From assembly GCA_035762665.1 (NCBI GenBank), contig DASTNZ010000235.1, positions 1 to 64,000 of the forward strand: 64,000 nucleotides of DNA. The letters run 5' to 3'. The notes below the pieces were generated by a model, which was given only the letters and a program-made list of their open reading frames with translations, was not told where the DNA came from and searched no databases. Source of the stretch: JASLBX01 sp035762665 (GTDB taxonomy: Bacteria > Actinomycetota > Actinomycetes > Jiangellales > Jiangellaceae). The translations under genes and the position numbers were made by a program. How positions within the stretch are numbered: the stretch's first letter is position 1; every line of letters begins with the position of its first letter. This document shows positions 7,942-16,745 of this stretch, one piece after another.

Positions 7942-9230
7942 CGGTTCTTCCGGAGCCGGTGCGGGCGCGAGTTGTGGCGCTCGCCGCCGACGTGCTCGGA
8001 TCGATGCGCGGCGAGGAGACACCGGTCGCGCTGCGGCCAGTCGCGAAGTTTGCAGCGGCGAAGCGTGCCCGGCTGGGGGGCAGTGCGATCGCAGCCGCCT
8101 TGGAATCCGACCCCACATTCCGGTCTCGCGTGTTCGAGGTGGCGTCGGCCTCGATGCCTGGTTTGGCGGACGCGCTCGAAGACGGAACGCTCCCGGCGGC
8201 GGCCGATCCCGTGGACGTCGCCGTCATCGCGTACTTGCAGCGGCCGCCCGGGTGGGAGACGGCCGTCAAGGCGGCCGAAGAGACGGCGAACCGGGCCGAG
8301 TCCGAGGCGCGCGCGGCTCGCGAGTCCGCTGCCGCCGTCCGGCTCCGCGAGCAACTCACCGCGGCCCGGGCTTCCGCACGGGAAACCCGTGAGCGATACA
8401 AGGGCGAGATCGACCGGCTCAAGGCCGAGAACGCCGCCCTTCGGCGTCGTCTAGGCGAAGCACGCGACCGGGCCGCCGCCGCGAGGGGAGCGGAGCAGGC
8501 CGTAGAGTCCGAGCTCAGCCGTGCCATCGAGCAGGCCGAAGCCGCTCGGGTGGCCGCCGAGTCCGAAGCGCGGCGGTTGCGGGCAAAGCTGAGCGAAGCC
8601 GAGGCCGCACTGGAGAATTTCAAGCGCGCGAGCCGGGAAGGGCGTGGCCTGGAGACCGCGCGGCTCGGGTTGCTGCTGGACACTCTGGCCGAAGCAGCCG
8701 CCGGCCTGCGACGGGAGCTGGCATTGCCGGCGACGTCCGTTCGGCCGGCGGACACGGTGACGGCGAGCGGTCCCGCTGGCGCGGATCTGCCCGCGCACGG
8801 CCGGGCTCGCTCGGTCGACGACCCCGCATACTTGTCCGACCTGCTGGCATTGCCGCGGGTCCACCTGGTGGTGGACGGCTACAACGTCACGAAGTCCGCC
8901 TGGCCGTCGATGCCACTGGAGGCACAGCGCACCCGGCTGGTCCAGGCGCTAGGTGCGCTGGCCGCTCGGACTGGGGCGGAAGTCACCTGCGTGTTCGACG
9001 GCTCTGACGTGTCGGTCCCTGCGCCTGTGGGCCCAGCAGCCGGCGTTCGAGTGAGATTCAGCCCGAAAGGTGAAACGGCGGACGAGTTGATCCGCCGGCT
9101 GGTGAGGGCGGAGCCAGAGGGGCGGGCCGTCGTGGTCGCGTCGTCGGATCGCGAGGTCGCGGACAGCGTTCGCCGTTCTGGCGTGCGGCCGGTGCCCTCG
9201 GTCGCCCTCCTTCGACTGATCGGCGGCTAG
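7938..9230 (+). CDS. NYN (PIN-like) domain protein with coiled coil
   Basis: 430 residues. The C-terminal third is a NYN/YacP-like nuclease fold: VHLVVDGYNVTKSAWP (about 312-327), TCVFDGSDV, an FSPKGETADELI acidic patch and VVVASSDREVADSVRRSG. The conserved Asp residues of PIN-type nucleases are in place. Residues about 110-245 form a long Ala/Glu/Arg-rich coiled coil, and the N-terminal 100 residues are a separate helical domain. Related proteins cleave or bind RNA; the target here is unknown. The GTG start overlaps the zinc-ribbon stop (GTGA). Confidence 0.88.
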   Translation: MTVLPEPVRARVVALAADVLGSMRGEETPVALRPVAKFAAAKRARLGGSAIAAALESDPTFRSRVFEVASASMPGLADALEDGTLPAAADPVDVAVIAYLQRPPGWETAVKAAEETANRAESEARAARESAAAVRLREQLTAARASARETRERYKGEIDRLKAENAALRRRLGEARDRAAAARGAEQAVESELSRAIEQAEAARVAAESEARRLRAKLSEAEAALENFKRASREGRGLETARLGLLLDTLAEAAAGLRRELALPATSVRPADTVTASGPAGADLPAHGRARSVDDPAYLSDLLALPRVHLVVDGYNVTKSAWPSMPLEAQRTRLVQALGALAARTGAEVTCVFDGSDVSVPAPVGPAAGVRVRFSPKGETADELIRRLVRAEPEGRAVVVASSDREVADSVRRSGVRPVPSVALLRLIGG

Positions 9231-9278
9231 CCCACGGTAGGTGGGCGTTGTCAGACCCGGCCGTTAGCGTCAGGCTCC

Positions 9279-9294
9279 TTACCGCGGCCGGTAA
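9279..9294. promoter_or_regulatory. Palindromic candidate operator
   Basis: TTACCGCGGCCGGTAA has perfect 6-bp arms around a 4-bp centre and stands 32 bp before the start of the Cys-rich small gene at 9327. Its position suits a repressor site. No regulator is assigned. Confidence 0.3.
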
Positions 9295-9326
9295 AGGTGG
9301 CCGCCCAACGAAGGTGAGGCAGCGCA

Positions 9327-9572
9327 ATGCTCATCGACTGCGATGCATGCGAAGTCCGTGGCCTGGCGTGTTCTGACTGCGTCGTGTCGGTTCTGCTGGG
9401 GGTTCCGGACAAGGGCGCTGAGCTGGGCGAGCCCGAACAAGTGGCGATCGATGCGCTGGCAAATGCCGGCCTCGTTCCCCCCTTGCGGCTCGCGGTGGAC
9501 CGTGGGCAGGCGGACGAACACGTCGAATCGCACCGGCGAGGGCACTTGCCCCGAACGCGGTCGGCTAGCTAG
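9327..9572 (+). CDS. Small cysteine-motif protein, conserved in actinomycetes
   Basis: 81 residues. The N-terminus MLIDCDACEVRGLACSDCVV has two CxxC pairs (Cys 5/8 and 15/18), a likely zinc or metal knuckle. An Asp/Glu-rich helical region (about 35-55) follows. I recall similar short proteins beginning in the same way in many actinomycetes, with no assigned function. An AAGGTGAGG ribosome site precedes the ATG. It sits directly upstream of the NlpC/P60 gene, separated by a hairpin. Confidence 0.75.
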   Translation: MLIDCDACEVRGLACSDCVVSVLLGVPDKGAELGEPEQVAIDALANAGLVPPLRLAVDRGQADEHVESHRRGHLPRTRSAS

Positions 9573-9584
9573 TCTGCCCGAGGC

Positions 9585-9622
9585 GCCTGCTCCCCCTGCC
9601 GGCCGACGGCCGACGAGCAGGC
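9585..9622. terminator. Hairpin between small gene and NlpC/P60 gene
   Basis: Perfect 8-bp arms GCCTGCTC (9585-9592) and GAGCAGGC (9615-9622). The 22-nt loop contains an inner GGCCG-rich stem. No T-run follows. It could end the small gene or act in the leader of the peptidase gene. Confidence 0.4.
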
Positions 9623-9647
9623 TGCCGCATATGAGGAAAGGACAGGC

Positions 9648-10766
9648 GTGCCCGAGCTGCCCTGCCGGACCACGATCCAACCTGGCCCCACTCACATCCG
9701 ACGCGTCGGTCGTCCGCGCCGCTTCATCGTGGTGCTGTGCACCGCGGCGGTCGCGACCTTCGGTGGAATCACGTCGGCCCAAGTGGGCTATGCCGACCCC
9801 GATCTCACTCTCGAAGAGGTCAAAGAGCGGGTCGATGAACTGCACCACGAGGCTGAGGTCGCCGCAGAGCGGTACCACCAGGCCACTGACGAGCTTGACG
9901 ACATCGAGCGCCGGCTGGCCAAGGCTGAAGAGAACGTCGCGAGACAGGAGGCCCGGCTCAAGGAGTTGATCGCGGAAATCGGCGATTTCGCGGCGGCCAC
10001 CTACCGGTCCGGCGGCATCGACCCGACGATGCAGATGCTCCTCGCCGACGACCCGGACGAATACCTGGCTCAGGCCGCCGTGCTCGACGCCTACACCCGG
10101 CAACAGGGAGAACAGCTCCACGAGGTCGCGGCCCAGCGCCAGCGGCTCGAACAGGACAGTCTGCTCTATGACGAAGAGCTGGCGCGCCTCGAGGCGGTTC
10201 AGGAGCAGTTGGCCGAGGAGAAGGCAGTCGCCGAAGAGCTTCTCGGTGAGGCGCAGGGGTTGCTCGACAACCTCGAGGCCGAGGAACGGGCGCGGCTGGA
10301 GGCCGAGCAGCGCGAGGCCGAAGAAGCGGCGCTGGCGGCCCGTGAGGACGCCGCGGAACAGGAGAGCCGAAGCTCAGATCGCGATGAGTCCTCGGACGCG
10401 CCGGCGTCAGGCAAGGGGCAGGTCGCGGTCGACTTCGCCATGGCCCAGCTCGGCGACCCGTACGTATGGGGTGGCACTGGGCCGGACGGCTGGGATTGCT
10501 CGGGCCTCACTCAGGCCGCGTGGGCGGCCGCCGGCGTGTCGTTGCCTCGATCGTCGTACCAGCAGATCGGGGTGGGTACCAGGGTGTCGTGGGAGAACCT
10601 TCGCCCAGGCGACCTGCTGTTCTTCTACAGCCCGATCAGCCACGTCGGCATCTATGCGGGCAACGGCCAGATGGTGCACGCGGTCAACCCCGGCACCCCG
10701 GTGTCCCTCGTCGAGCTCGAGGGCTACTACCGATCCAACTTCTCAGGAGCGACCCGACCGGGCTGA
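9648..10766 (+). CDS. Secreted NlpC/P60 peptidoglycan hydrolase (RipA-like)
   Basis: 372 residues from a GTG with an AAAGGA site. A signal peptide of the Arg-rich start plus hydrophobic core type (cleavage probable after QVGYA, about residue 49) is followed by a long Glu/Ala coiled coil (about 55-245) and a Glu/Asp/Ser linker. The C-terminal NlpC/P60 domain has catalytic Cys in DCSG (about 284) and His in HVGIY (about 332). Such D,L-endopeptidases cut peptidoglycan stem peptides during cell separation, and the coiled coil often restrains activity or binds an FtsEX-type activator. It is followed by a membrane protease gene. Confidence 0.93.
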   Translation: MPELPCRTTIQPGPTHIRRVGRPRRFIVVLCTAAVATFGGITSAQVGYADPDLTLEEVKERVDELHHEAEVAAERYHQATDELDDIERRLAKAEENVARQEARLKELIAEIGDFAAATYRSGGIDPTMQMLLADDPDEYLAQAAVLDAYTRQQGEQLHEVAAQRQRLEQDSLLYDEELARLEAVQEQLAEEKAVAEELLGEAQGLLDNLEAEERARLEAEQREAEEAALAAREDAAEQESRSSDRDESSDAPASGKGQVAVDFAMAQLGDPYVWGGTGPDGWDCSGLTQAAWAAAGVSLPRSSYQQIGVGTRVSWENLRPGDLLFFYSPISHVGIYAGNGQMVHAVNPGTPVSLVELEGYYRSNFSGATRPG

Positions 10767-10788
10767 TCAACATGGCTAGTATCGTCAA

Positions 10789-12087
10789 GTGAGGAGCAGC
10801 GGCGCCGCGGGGTGGATCGTCGCCGTTGTTCTGCTGGCCGGATTTGTGATCATCGTTTTCTCGGCAACACCCTGGCAACCGTTCCCTGATGCCAACATCG
10901 AGTTGGTCCCGGCCGACCCCGACCGAGACTTCACCGCGGCGGAGCAGGCGGCTGCGGCGCAGTACCGCTCGGACAGCCGGCCGGCCGGCTACCTCAATCT
11001 CGTCACCGGCCTGGTCGTGGCGCTCGTCCTGGGGCTGACCACGCTCGGAGCCTGGATTGTCGAAATGGCGGCGCGGCCGCTCGGCGGTGGGTGGGTCTGG
11101 CAAGTCGTGTTGGGTGGGCTGGCGGTGTTGCTGGTTATGCGGGTCGCAACCCTGCCCTTCTCCGCGTGGGCCGAATCGGTGCGCCGGACGTACGGCCTCT
11201 CCACGCGGAACTGGGCGGGTTGGTTTGGCGATATCGCCCGGTCGTTCGGCCTGCAAACCACGGGCACGCTGCTGGCCCTGCTCGCCCTCGTGGCGCTTGC
11301 CCGGGTGTGGCCACGCTGGTGGTGGGTACCCGCAGCAGGCGGGGCCGCCGCTCTGGTAGTGGTCCTCTCGTTCCTCTACCCGCTGGTGGTCGAGCCCGTG
11401 TTCAACAAGTTCACCCCGATGCCTGAAGGGGAGCTTCGTACGTCCCTGATCGAACTGGCGCAGCGGGACGGGGTGGACGTCGACGAGGTGCTCGTGGCGG
11501 ACGCTTCTCGGCGGACGACAACGCTGAACGCATACGTGTCCGGGTTCGGCGCAACGCACCGGATCGTCGTCTACGACACGCTGCTGGATCAGGCCCCGGA
11601 CGACGAGATCCGATCGATCGTGGCACACGAACTCGGCCACACCGTCGACAACGACGTCCGCAACGGCACGCTGATGGGTGCGCTCGCCGCGGCGGCGGGC
11701 GTGTGTGTGCTGGCCGGATTGCTCACGCTCCGCTGGCCGCTCGAGCGGTCAGGGGCGACCGGCCCGGCCGATCCACGCTCGATCGCACTGATACTGGCGA
11801 TCGTCACTGTGCTGGGGCTGGTCGCTGCGCCCGTACAGAATCTGGTCAGCCGCAGAGTCGAGACGAGAGCCGATGTGCATTCGCTTGGCCTCACGGGCGA
11901 TCCGGCGACGTTCGTCGAGACGCAGCGCAACCTAGCCGTCACTGCGTACTCCGATCCGAACCCACCGGCCTGGCTGTTCGCGCTGTTCTACAGCCATCCG
12001 ACCCATCCTCAGCGCATTGCGCTGGCAAGAACTTGGGCGCAACTGAACGGCGTGCCCGAACCGGCAGACCTGGTGAAGGGGGAGTAG
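10789..12087 (+). CDS. M48 family membrane metalloprotease
   Basis: 432 residues with six or so hydrophobic segments. The zinc motif HELGH lies at about 279-283, and a conserved downstream VETRADVHSLGLTGDP region supplies the third ligand Glu, as in Ste24/HtpX-type M48 peptidases. The enzyme should act at the cytoplasmic membrane on misfolded or processed membrane proteins. The hexamer TAGTAT (10777-10782) ends six bases before the GTG, so transcription may begin on the start codon. Its TAG and the next gene's GTG share a base. Confidence 0.92.
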   Translation: MRSSGAAGWIVAVVLLAGFVIIVFSATPWQPFPDANIELVPADPDRDFTAAEQAAAAQYRSDSRPAGYLNLVTGLVVALVLGLTTLGAWIVEMAARPLGGGWVWQVVLGGLAVLLVMRVATLPFSAWAESVRRTYGLSTRNWAGWFGDIARSFGLQTTGTLLALLALVALARVWPRWWWVPAAGGAAALVVVLSFLYPLVVEPVFNKFTPMPEGELRTSLIELAQRDGVDVDEVLVADASRRTTTLNAYVSGFGATHRIVVYDTLLDQAPDDEIRSIVAHELGHTVDNDVRNGTLMGALAAAAGVCVLAGLLTLRWPLERSGATGPADPRSIALILAIVTVLGLVAAPVQNLVSRRVETRADVHSLGLTGDPATFVETQRNLAVTAYSDPNPPAWLFALFYSHPTHPQRIALARTWAQLNGVPEPADLVKGE

Positions 12088-13214
12088 TGGGCCGAACGCT
12101 GGTCGTCACCAATGATTTTCCGACCCGCCGCGGGGGGATCGAGTCGTTCGTGTTCGCGTTGTGCAACCGGCTGCCGGCCGACGAGGTCGTCGTGTATACG
12201 GCCGACATGCCCGGCGACCGGGAGCTCGATGCCCGGCTGCCCTACCAGGTGATCCGGGATCCGGCATCGACGCTGCTGCCGACGCTCGCCCTGCGGCGCC
12301 GGGTCATTGACGTGTTCCGCGACAGCGGCTGCGACTCGGTCCTGTTCGGTGCCGCGGCGCCGCTCGGCTTGCTTGCTCGTCCGCTCCGGGTGTTGGGTGC
12401 CCGCCGCATCGTGGGCCTGACCCATGGTCACGAAACCTGGTGGGCCAAGGTTCTCGTCGCAAGGTCTGCGCTGCGTGCGATCGGTGACGCGTGCGACGTC
12501 CTCACCTACGTGTCGGAGTTCTGCCGGAGACGTATCATCCCCGCCTTGTCGCCGTCGGCCAGCGAGCGGATGGTGCGGCTCGCGCCGGGGGTCGACAGCG
12601 CGACGTTCCGGCCTGGCCAAGGGGGTGCAGAGATCCGGGCGCGGTTCGGGATCGACCCCGACCGGCCGGTCCTGCTGTCCGTGTCGCGGTTCATTGCGCG
12701 CAAGGGCCAGGATGCGCTGATCAGGGCCATGCCGCAGATCACTGCCGCGGTCCCGGACGCGATGTTGCTCCTAGTGGGCGATGGGCCGTACCGGCGGCGG
12801 CTGGAGCGGTTGGTGCGTGAACACAGGGTGAGCGGGTCCGTCATGTTCGCCGGTGCCGTGCCCTGGTCCGACGCTCCGGCGTGGTTCGATGCCGGTGACG
12901 TCTTCGCGATGCCGTGCCGCACTCGCCTCGGTGGTCTCGAGCCAGAGGCGCTGGGCATCGTCTTCCTGGAAGCCCAGGCGGCCGGTTGTCCCGTGTTGGT
13001 GGGTGATAGCGGGGGAGCGCCGGAGACCGTCGTGGACGGCGAGACTGGATACGTGGTGGATTCGCGGGACCCGGCAGCCATCGGTGCGCGGGCAGCGGAG
13101 CTGCTCGGTGATCCCGGCCTGGTTCGCGTGCTCGGCGACAAGGCGCGAGCCTGGGTACAGGAAGAGTGGAGTTGGGAGCATTCGGTGGCGACACTGCGCA
13201 GCTTGCTGGCCTGA
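12087..13214 (+). CDS. GT4 mannosyltransferase (PimB-like)
   Basis: 375 residues. It is a GT-B, family GT4 glycosyltransferase. The N-terminus LVVTNDFPTRRGGIESFV has the glycine loop of PimB-type enzymes, GLTHGHETWW is the acceptor-side motif, and the C-terminal domain has SRFIARKGQDALI and the donor-site EPEALGIVFLEAQAAG with paired Glu. PimB' enzymes add the second mannose to phosphatidylinositol mannoside. That exact activity is likely but not proven here. The frame is open far upstream, but homology starts at this GTG, which overlaps the protease stop. Confidence 0.88.
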   Translation: MGRTLVVTNDFPTRRGGIESFVFALCNRLPADEVVVYTADMPGDRELDARLPYQVIRDPASTLLPTLALRRRVIDVFRDSGCDSVLFGAAAPLGLLARPLRVLGARRIVGLTHGHETWWAKVLVARSALRAIGDACDVLTYVSEFCRRRIIPALSPSASERMVRLAPGVDSATFRPGQGGAEIRARFGIDPDRPVLLSVSRFIARKGQDALIRAMPQITAAVPDAMLLLVGDGPYRRRLERLVREHRVSGSVMFAGAVPWSDAPAWFDAGDVFAMPCRTRLGGLEPEALGIVFLEAQAAGCPVLVGDSGGAPETVVDGETGYVVDSRDPAAIGARAAELLGDPGLVRVLGDKARAWVQEEWSWEHSVATLRSLLA

Positions 13215-13221
13215 GCCGCAG

Positions 13222-13371
13222 CTACGGAGAGTGGAATCCGGTAGTGATCTCCTGGCTTAGGAACCAGGTGGCGAGCGCAATGATCACGGCAACGGTCAAG
13301 ATCACAAGGGCATACTCGAACGCCCTGCCTCGGCGTTGCTGTTCAGAGTCAGGTGGTTCAGGCACGCGCAT
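13222..13371 (-). CDS. Small single-helix membrane protein
   Basis: 49 residues: a charged, proline-containing N-terminus, then one hydrophobic helix (FEYALVILTVAVIIALATWFL). A strong AGGGGAGGT ribosome site sits about six bases before this ATG, which is why it is preferred over a start 25 codons upstream. No family recognised. It converges on the mannosyltransferase gene with a 7-bp gap. Confidence 0.65.
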   Translation of the reverse strand: MRVPEPPDSEQQRRGRAFEYALVILTVAVIIALATWFLSQEITTGFHSP

Positions 13372-13539
13372 CGTGGCACCTCCCCTGCGGTGACCTGTGC
13401 GGCGGATATCGGTACTGAACCGGGCGCGGCGCGTCGCCGCGCGCATGCCCGTACCAAGGTGTCAGGTCAGCCGGCGGCAGTCGATCCGGCGTACGGGCAA
13501 TGCGACATCACCCGAACGGCCGACCTGAGCGACGGTGAC

Positions 13540-14178
13540 TCACTCCCGGTCGGTGTCGTCCAGCAAACCGGCACGGACCGCCGCCATGATCGCCTGGGCT
13601 CGGTTGGCCGCGCCGAGCTTGTCGTAGAGCTTCGATACGTGGGTCTTGGTGGTCGACTCGCTGATATAGAGCTTGCGGGCGATGCTCGCGACCCCGAGCC
13701 CTTCGGCGAGGAGGTCGAGGACCTCGCGCTCGCGCCTGGTCAGCTGCGGGCCAGTCGGGTTGAGGTGGCGATGCATGGCGGCGGCGAGATCGTCAGCCAC
13801 GAACGACGTGGGCTTGGCAGCAGCATGGCGCGCGGCCGCCACCACGTCGTCGCTCGGCGCGCTCTTGGGGACGAACGCCGAGGCGCCGGCGTCCAACGCC
13901 GCGAACAACTGATCATCGCCCGCATACATCGTCAGGATGACCAAACCGATGTCTGAGCGAGCCTGCCGGAGCTTCTGGGCCAGTTCGAGGCCGTTGCCGT
14001 CGGGCAGCCGCACATCGATAACGCAGACGTCGGGGCGGAGGGTGTTGGCGAGCTTGGTCGCATCGGCGAGCGTTCCGGCCTCACCGATCACGGTGAAGTC
14101 TGCGTCTCGTTCGAATGCCCGCCGAAGACCCTGGCGGATCAGCTCGTGGTCGTCGACGAGCAGGACTGTCGCTGGCAC
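13540..14178 (-). CDS. NarL/LuxR-type response regulator
   Basis: 212 residues. Receiver domain with acidic pair DD (9-10) and phospho-acceptor Asp about 55 (CVIDVRLPDG), then Lys in FVPKSAP. The C-terminal LuxR helix-turn-helix reads LTRREREVLDLLAEGLGVASIARKL followed by STTKTHVSKLYDKL. It binds DNA as a dimer after phosphorylation. Its ATG lies three bases after the stop of the histidine kinase gene, so they form one two-component operon. The signal is unknown. Confidence 0.94.
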   Translation of the reverse strand: MPATVLLVDDHELIRQGLRRAFERDADFTVIGEAGTLADATKLANTLRPDVCVIDVRLPDGNGLELAQKLRQARSDIGLVILTMYAGDDQLFAALDAGASAFVPKSAPSDDVVAAARHAAAKPTSFVADDLAAAMHRHLNPTGPQLTRREREVLDLLAEGLGVASIARKLYISESTTKTHVSKLYDKLGAANRAQAIMAAVRAGLLDDTDRE

Positions 14179-14181
14179 GGC

Positions 14182-15765
14182 TTACCTCTCCCCCTCGTCG
14201 GCCCCGATGGACACGTCCACGACGGTACCCCCTTCGGGGCGGTTTTCGATCAGTAAGGTGGCTCCGACGCGCCGCGCCCGTTCGGCCATGATGTCAAGGC
14301 CGTAGCGGTCGCGGGGGCGAACGGCGAGCCCGATTCCGTCGTCGGCCACCTGTACGCGCGCGGCCGGCGGGTTGACCGCCACGGTGACCCACAGGTTGCG
14401 CGCCTTGGCGTGCTTGCGGACGTTCGTGATCGCCTCCTGGCCGATCCGGAGCAACTCCGCCTCCACCTCCGGTCGCAGCCGCTCCTGGGACTCCTCATGA
14501 ACAAGGTGGACGGTGAGCTCGGCCTGCGACCCGACCTGACGAGCGTATCCCGCCAGCGCCGTGCCGATCCCGACGTCGGCCGGAACATCACTACGCAGGT
14601 CGAAGATTGAGTGCCGCAGGTCTGACAAGATGCGCGTGACTTCTTTGCGCAGCGTAAGGGCCTGTGAGCGCAGGTCGGCGTCCCGAGCGTGGGCCTGAAG
14701 GTCATCGATGAGATAACCCAGCGACGCGAGTTCTTGGGCGATCCCGTCGTGAATCTCGCGGGCCAGCCGGTGCCGCTCCTCCCGCGTGGCGATCTCACGC
14801 ACCTCGTCGAACAGCAGGGCGGTCTCCAGCCGCAGTGCGCCGTCGTCAGTCGATCGGGCCAGCACGGCGAGCTCGTCAGCGGGGATCGGCTCACTGACAT
14901 CGGCCATAACGGCGCCGATCGTGCGGCTTCCAACCCGCAGTGGAATTACGAGCCGGTACTCGCGGCGTCCCATGGCCGCACTGACTGGTACCTCGCTCGT
15001 CCAGGCGTCCAGCACCAGCGAGTCCTGCTCGGCTTTGGCCAGCCACGTGTCGTCTCCGCCGCGCCTGGCCAGCGGCAGCAGAATGCCGCCTTCGCGGCGT
15101 ACCAGGAGGGCGGCCCGGCGGGCGTTGGTCCGGGTGTACACGTCGTCAAGCAGGCCGTTGGCCAGCGTTACCGGGTCGAGTCCACCGGACAACCGGCGTG
15201 ACACCACCCGTAACTCCGAGAGCAGTCGGTTGGCCGCACCGTACCGGGTGACATCGGCCGGCCGCATGGTCTGCTGGCGCCGTACCCAGGCGCCGATCGC
15301 CCCGGTAGCGAAGATCATCGGAACCCACGGAATGAGGCTCACCAGCGTGACGGCGTCCAGCGGAGTGGGCCGCATGACCAACCCGATCAACAGGCCCGCG
15401 GTGCCGGCGCCGGTACACAGCGCGGCGCCACTTACGCCGGCTGCAAGACCACCGGCGAAACCCGGCAGCAGCAGGTACGGCAAGCCGAGGTACGACTCGC
15501 GCATGCCCAGGCCGACAATGACCGCTGCGGCCGCCATCTCCCCGGCTGCCTGCGGCCAGGCGTGCGGGAGAGCGCGCTGGGCCAGGCCGGCGGTGATCGC
15601 CACCAGGGCGAGAGCGACGAGCCACCAGGGGTTGCTCACGTCGTCCCGTGCGGCCGCCGTGAGAGCCACCACAAGCGCGAGCAGGCCAGGCCGCGCCACG
15701 GCTACGGCACGCCAGTGACGTTCGTCGAACGGTAGCGATTCCAGGCCGCTCACGTTTCGGGCCAC
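14182..15765 (-). CDS. HisKA_3 sensor histidine kinase with membrane sensor
   Basis: About 527 residues from GTG at 15765. The N-terminal third has several hydrophobic helices. A GAF-like segment comes next (LLDDVYTRTNARRAALLVRREGG onward, about 205-310), then the dimerisation helix EERHRLAREIHDGIAQEL with phospho-His about 339. The HATPase domain shows EAITNVRKHAKA and VADDGIGL. This is the DegS/NarX class that pairs with LuxR-type regulators. The start is uncertain; a second GTG at 15753 also has an upstream purine-rich site. It is divergent from the SRPBCC gene at 15853. Confidence 0.9.
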   Translation of the reverse strand: MARNVSGLESLPFDERHWRAVAVARPGLLALVVALTAAARDDVSNPWWLVALALVAITAGLAQRALPHAWPQAAGEMAAAAVIVGLGMRESYLGLPYLLLPGFAGGLAAGVSGAALCTGAGTAGLLIGLVMRPTPLDAVTLVSLIPWVPMIFATGAIGAWVRRQQTMRPADVTRYGAANRLLSELRVVSRRLSGGLDPVTLANGLLDDVYTRTNARRAALLVRREGGILLPLARRGGDDTWLAKAEQDSLVLDAWTSEVPVSAAMGRREYRLVIPLRVGSRTIGAVMADVSEPIPADELAVLARSTDDGALRLETALLFDEVREIATREERHRLAREIHDGIAQELASLGYLIDDLQAHARDADLRSQALTLRKEVTRILSDLRHSIFDLRSDVPADVGIGTALAGYARQVGSQAELTVHLVHEESQERLRPEVEAELLRIGQEAITNVRKHAKARNLWVTVAVNPPAARVQVADDGIGLAVRPRDRYGLDIMAERARRVGATLLIENRPEGGTVVDVSIGADEGER

Positions 15766-15852
15766 CCCCGAGCTCGACCCCTCGGCATGCCGGCAAGTCT
15801 GCCTCAGATCGGCAAATCGTGCCGATCTTCGGGACGGGTTATCGTTTCGCCT

Positions 15853-16242
15853 GTGGCGCCGGCAATCGACATCATCGACGAGTCGTTCGTCGTAGCCGAT
15901 TCGGCTGAGGTCGCTGACCGGTTCGCCGATCCGGTCCTCTGGCGCGAGTGGTGGCCAGAGCTCACCCTCACGATCGCCCGCGATAGAGGGAGCAAGGGGA
16001 TCCGGTGGACGGTCGCTGGAGCCATGACCGGATCGGCGGAAATCTGGCTCGAGCCGTGGCGAGACGGCGTGATCGTCCACTGGTTCTTGCGGGCCGATCC
16101 GGTACGTCCGCCGCCGGCCAGCCGGGTTCCGCGGCTACGAGAGTCGTACGTCCGTAACTACAAGCGCCGAATCCATGCCTTGAAGGACCAGTTCGAGGGG
16201 GATCGGGCATGCGGCGCACCACGCGTGCACCCGGCCCGATAG
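15853..16242 (+). CDS. SRPBCC/polyketide-cyclase fold protein
   Basis: 129 residues. The opening IDIIDESFVVADSAEVADRFADPVLWREWWPELTL is the START/SRPBCC pattern (strand, helix, W-x-x-W-P). The C-terminal helix is basic (YVRNYKRRIHALKDQFEGD). The fold binds small hydrophobic ligands, but none is assigned. GTG was chosen as start since homology begins there and TATCGT lies seven bases before it. It is followed by a second SRPBCC gene, suggesting a functional pair. Confidence 0.8.
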   Translation: MAPAIDIIDESFVVADSAEVADRFADPVLWREWWPELTLTIARDRGSKGIRWTVAGAMTGSAEIWLEPWRDGVIVHWFLRADPVRPPPASRVPRLRESYVRNYKRRIHALKDQFEGDRACGAPRVHPAR

Positions 16243-16303
16243 GGTCGCTTCGCCACTACAGGCGGGCACATGCGACGACGACGCTGGCAACAAGGGACGA
16301 GCC

Positions 16304-16744
16304 ATGGCCGAGCAAACGACTTCGAGCATTTCCATCGACGCTCCACCGGCAGACGTGATGGCAGTGATCGCTGACCTCGAGGCGTACCCGGAGTGGACCG
16401 CGTCGGTCAAGCGGGTCGAGATCCTGACGGTGTACGACGATGAGGAGGAGCGGCCGGCCGAGGCGCGGTTCGTCCTTGACGCCGGGGCGATCAAGGACAC
16501 CTACACACTCTCGTATGAGTGGGATGACGACACCGAGGTGCGCTGGACCCTTGTGGAGGGCGGGTTGCTAAAGGCGATGGACGGTTCGTACCGGCTGGTA
16601 CCTATAGGTGAGAACAGCACCGAGGTCACCTACCAACTCAGCGTTGAGGTGGCCATTCCACTGCTAGGCCTGATGAAGCGCAAGGCCGAGAAGGTGATCA
16701 TCGATACTGCTCTCAAGGAACTGAAGAAGCGGGTGGAGGGCTGA
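16304..16744 (+). CDS. SRPBCC family protein
   Basis: 146 residues. SSISIDAPPADVMAVIADLEAYPEWTASVKRVEIL is the classical SRPBCC opening, and the long C-terminal helix (MKRKAEKVIIDTALKELKKRVEG) closes the ligand cavity. Similar proteins precede glucokinase in other actinomycetes. The ligand is unknown. One base separates its stop from the glucokinase GTG, so the two are co-transcribed and probably translationally coupled. Confidence 0.88.
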   Translation: MAEQTTSSISIDAPPADVMAVIADLEAYPEWTASVKRVEILTVYDDEEERPAEARFVLDAGAIKDTYTLSYEWDDDTEVRWTLVEGGLLKAMDGSYRLVPIGENSTEVTYQLSVEVAIPLLGLMKRKAEKVIIDTALKELKKRVEG

Positions 16745-16745
16745 G

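Noticed and set aside
9573..9647. A ydaO/c-di-AMP riboswitch upstream of the NlpC/P60 gene
   Set aside because: The 75-bp gap is too short and holds only a simple hairpin.
11703..12086. N-terminal extension of the mannosyltransferase frame
   Set aside because: It overlaps the M48 protease gene in another frame; homology starts at the GTG at 12087.
15766..16080. Upstream 105-residue extension of the histidine kinase frame
   Set aside because: It is antisense to the divergent SRPBCC gene and has no membrane or sensor features.
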